Origin: Gammaproteobacteria bacterium
GTDB lineage: Bacteria > Pseudomonadota > Gammaproteobacteria > Pseudomonadales > Azotimanducaceae
Length of the DNA stretch: 6,783 nucleotides
Direction of reading: 5' to 3'
Assembly: GCA_030432795.1 (NCBI GenBank)
Contig: JAUILW010000179.1
Coordinates: 1-6,783 of the forward strand
Shown here: positions 6,077 to 6,783 of the stretch, in pieces
Layout of the letters: each line of letters starts with the position of its first letter
Numbering within the stretch: position 1 is the stretch's first letter
Program-made: the position numbers and the translations under genes
The notes under the pieces: generated by a model
What the model was told of the DNA's origin: nothing
Seen by the model: the letters and a program-made list of their open reading frames with translations, nothing else
Databases searched by the model: none

Positions 6077-6783
6077 ATGGCTGGCGACAACAAAGAACTC
6101 GACGCAATCATCATCGGCGCAGGCTTTGGCGGCATGTACGCGCTGCACCACCTGCGCGACGACATGGGCCTCAACGTACGCGCCTTCGATGGTGCCGGCG
6201 GCGTGGGCGGCACCTGGTGGTACAACCGCTACCCCGGCGCCCGCGTGGACGCGCCGAGCAGCCCCTTCTACGCCTACACATTCTCCCAGGACCTGGTGGA
6301 CGAATGGACCTGGACCGAAACGCAGACCTCTCAGGCATCGGTGCTCGCCTACCTCGAGCACGTTGCCGACCGCTTCGATCTGCGTAAAGACATCCAGTTC
6401 AACACCTGGGTGACCGATGCTCGCTACGACGAGGATGCGCAGCGCTGGAGCATCGCAACCGATGCGGGGCAGACGGTTACCGCACAGTTTCTGGTGTGCG
6501 CGGTGGGTGCGTTGTTCGTCGCTAACAAGCCCGACTACCCGGGCATCGACGACTTTGCAGGCGCGTGCTACCACACCGGGCGCTGGCCCCACGAGCCGGT
6601 CTCCTTCGAAGGCAAGCGTGTGGGCGTGATCGGCACCGGCTCATCCGGCATTCAGTGCATACCCGAGATCGCCAGAACGGCAGAGCACGTCACCGTGTTT
6701 CAGCGCACGCCGCAGTACTCCCTGCCCGCCCGCAACCGGCCGCTCACGGCAGAGGAAGTTACGGAGAGCCGCACCGATTGGGA
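6077..6783 (+). CDS. Flavin-containing Baeyer-Villiger monooxygenase (3' partial)
   Basis: The first 235 residues of an FAD- and NADPH-dependent monooxygenase that inserts oxygen next to a ketone to give an ester or lactone; the frame is open at the window end. The FAD Rossmann motif GAGFGG is at residues 14-19, followed by GGVGGTWWYNRYPGARVD (41-58), the signature of cyclohexanone-type enzymes. The Baeyer-Villiger fingerprint FxGxxxHxxxWP is exact at 160-171 (F160, G162, H166, W170, P171), which separates it from plain FMOs and N-hydroxylases. The NADPH Rossmann motif GTGSSG is at 186-191. Full-length relatives are about 500-550 aa, so roughly half is present. The ATG at 6077 has AAAGGA at 6063-6068, 8 bases upstream. 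It is the second gene after the SDR, a pairing common in cycloalkanone and steroid degradation. The substrate range cannot be read from this half. Confidence 0.93.
   Translation, partial: MAGDNKELDAIIIGAGFGGMYALHHLRDDMGLNVRAFDGAGGVGGTWWYNRYPGARVDAPSSPFYAYTFSQDLVDEWTWTETQTSQASVLAYLEHVADRFDLRKDIQFNTWVTDARYDEDAQRWSIATDAGQTVTAQFLVCAVGALFVANKPDYPGIDDFAGACYHTGRWPHEPVSFEGKRVGVIGTGSSGIQCIPEIARTAEHVTVFQRTPQYSLPARNRPLTAEEVTESRTDW

Noticed and set aside
6020..6592. 190-codon minus-strand frame under the monooxygenase
   Set aside because: It is antisense to a gene with an exact Baeyer-Villiger fingerprint and has no motif of its own.

Overview
The window looks like chromosomal DNA of a GC-rich gammaproteobacterium that uses selenocysteine. 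The evidence is a SelB translation factor next to a tRNA-Sec of E. coli-like architecture, an OmpA-family envelope protein with a signal peptide, and a catabolic cluster of a kind common in marine or soil hydrocarbon- and ketone-degrading Proteobacteria. The assignment to class is inference; genus cannot be read from the sequence.

Layout, left to right. (1) Selenocysteine block, 1-1481, plus strand: the C-terminal three quarters of selB (cut by the window edge), then 21 bases later the tRNA-Sec gene selC with anticodon UCA. Together they supply the factor and the tRNA that insert selenocysteine at UGA. (2) 1482-1617: a gene-free spacer with two strong short-loop hairpins. (3) 1618-2604, plus: a secreted OmpA-like protein, probably anchored to peptidoglycan. 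(4) 2605-3347, plus: a small toxin-antitoxin operon of VapBC type, a ribbon-helix-helix antitoxin overlapping a PIN-domain ribonuclease by 8 bases. It is preceded by a promoter with a repeated palindromic operator-like sequence. (5) 3404-5116, minus: a large metal-dependent amidohydrolase related to D-aminoacylases, converging on vapC. (6) 5117-5287: a divergent promoter region with candidate operators. (7) 5288-6783, plus: a short-chain dehydrogenase and, 15 bases later, a Baeyer-Villiger monooxygenase that runs off the right edge.

How the parts may work together: the dehydrogenase and monooxygenase form an operon that fits the classic route alcohol -> ketone -> ester or lactone. The divergent amidohydrolase could act in the same pathway, and the shared promoter region suggests co-regulation, but the substrate is unknown.

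No clearly new system is visible. The most unusual feature is in selC: the 3' strand of its acceptor/T branch has 12 nucleotides instead of the bacterial 13, so the tRNA folds as 7/5 with an unpaired C, not as 8/5. The repeat-rich vapBC operator and the paired hairpins behind selC are secondary points of interest.
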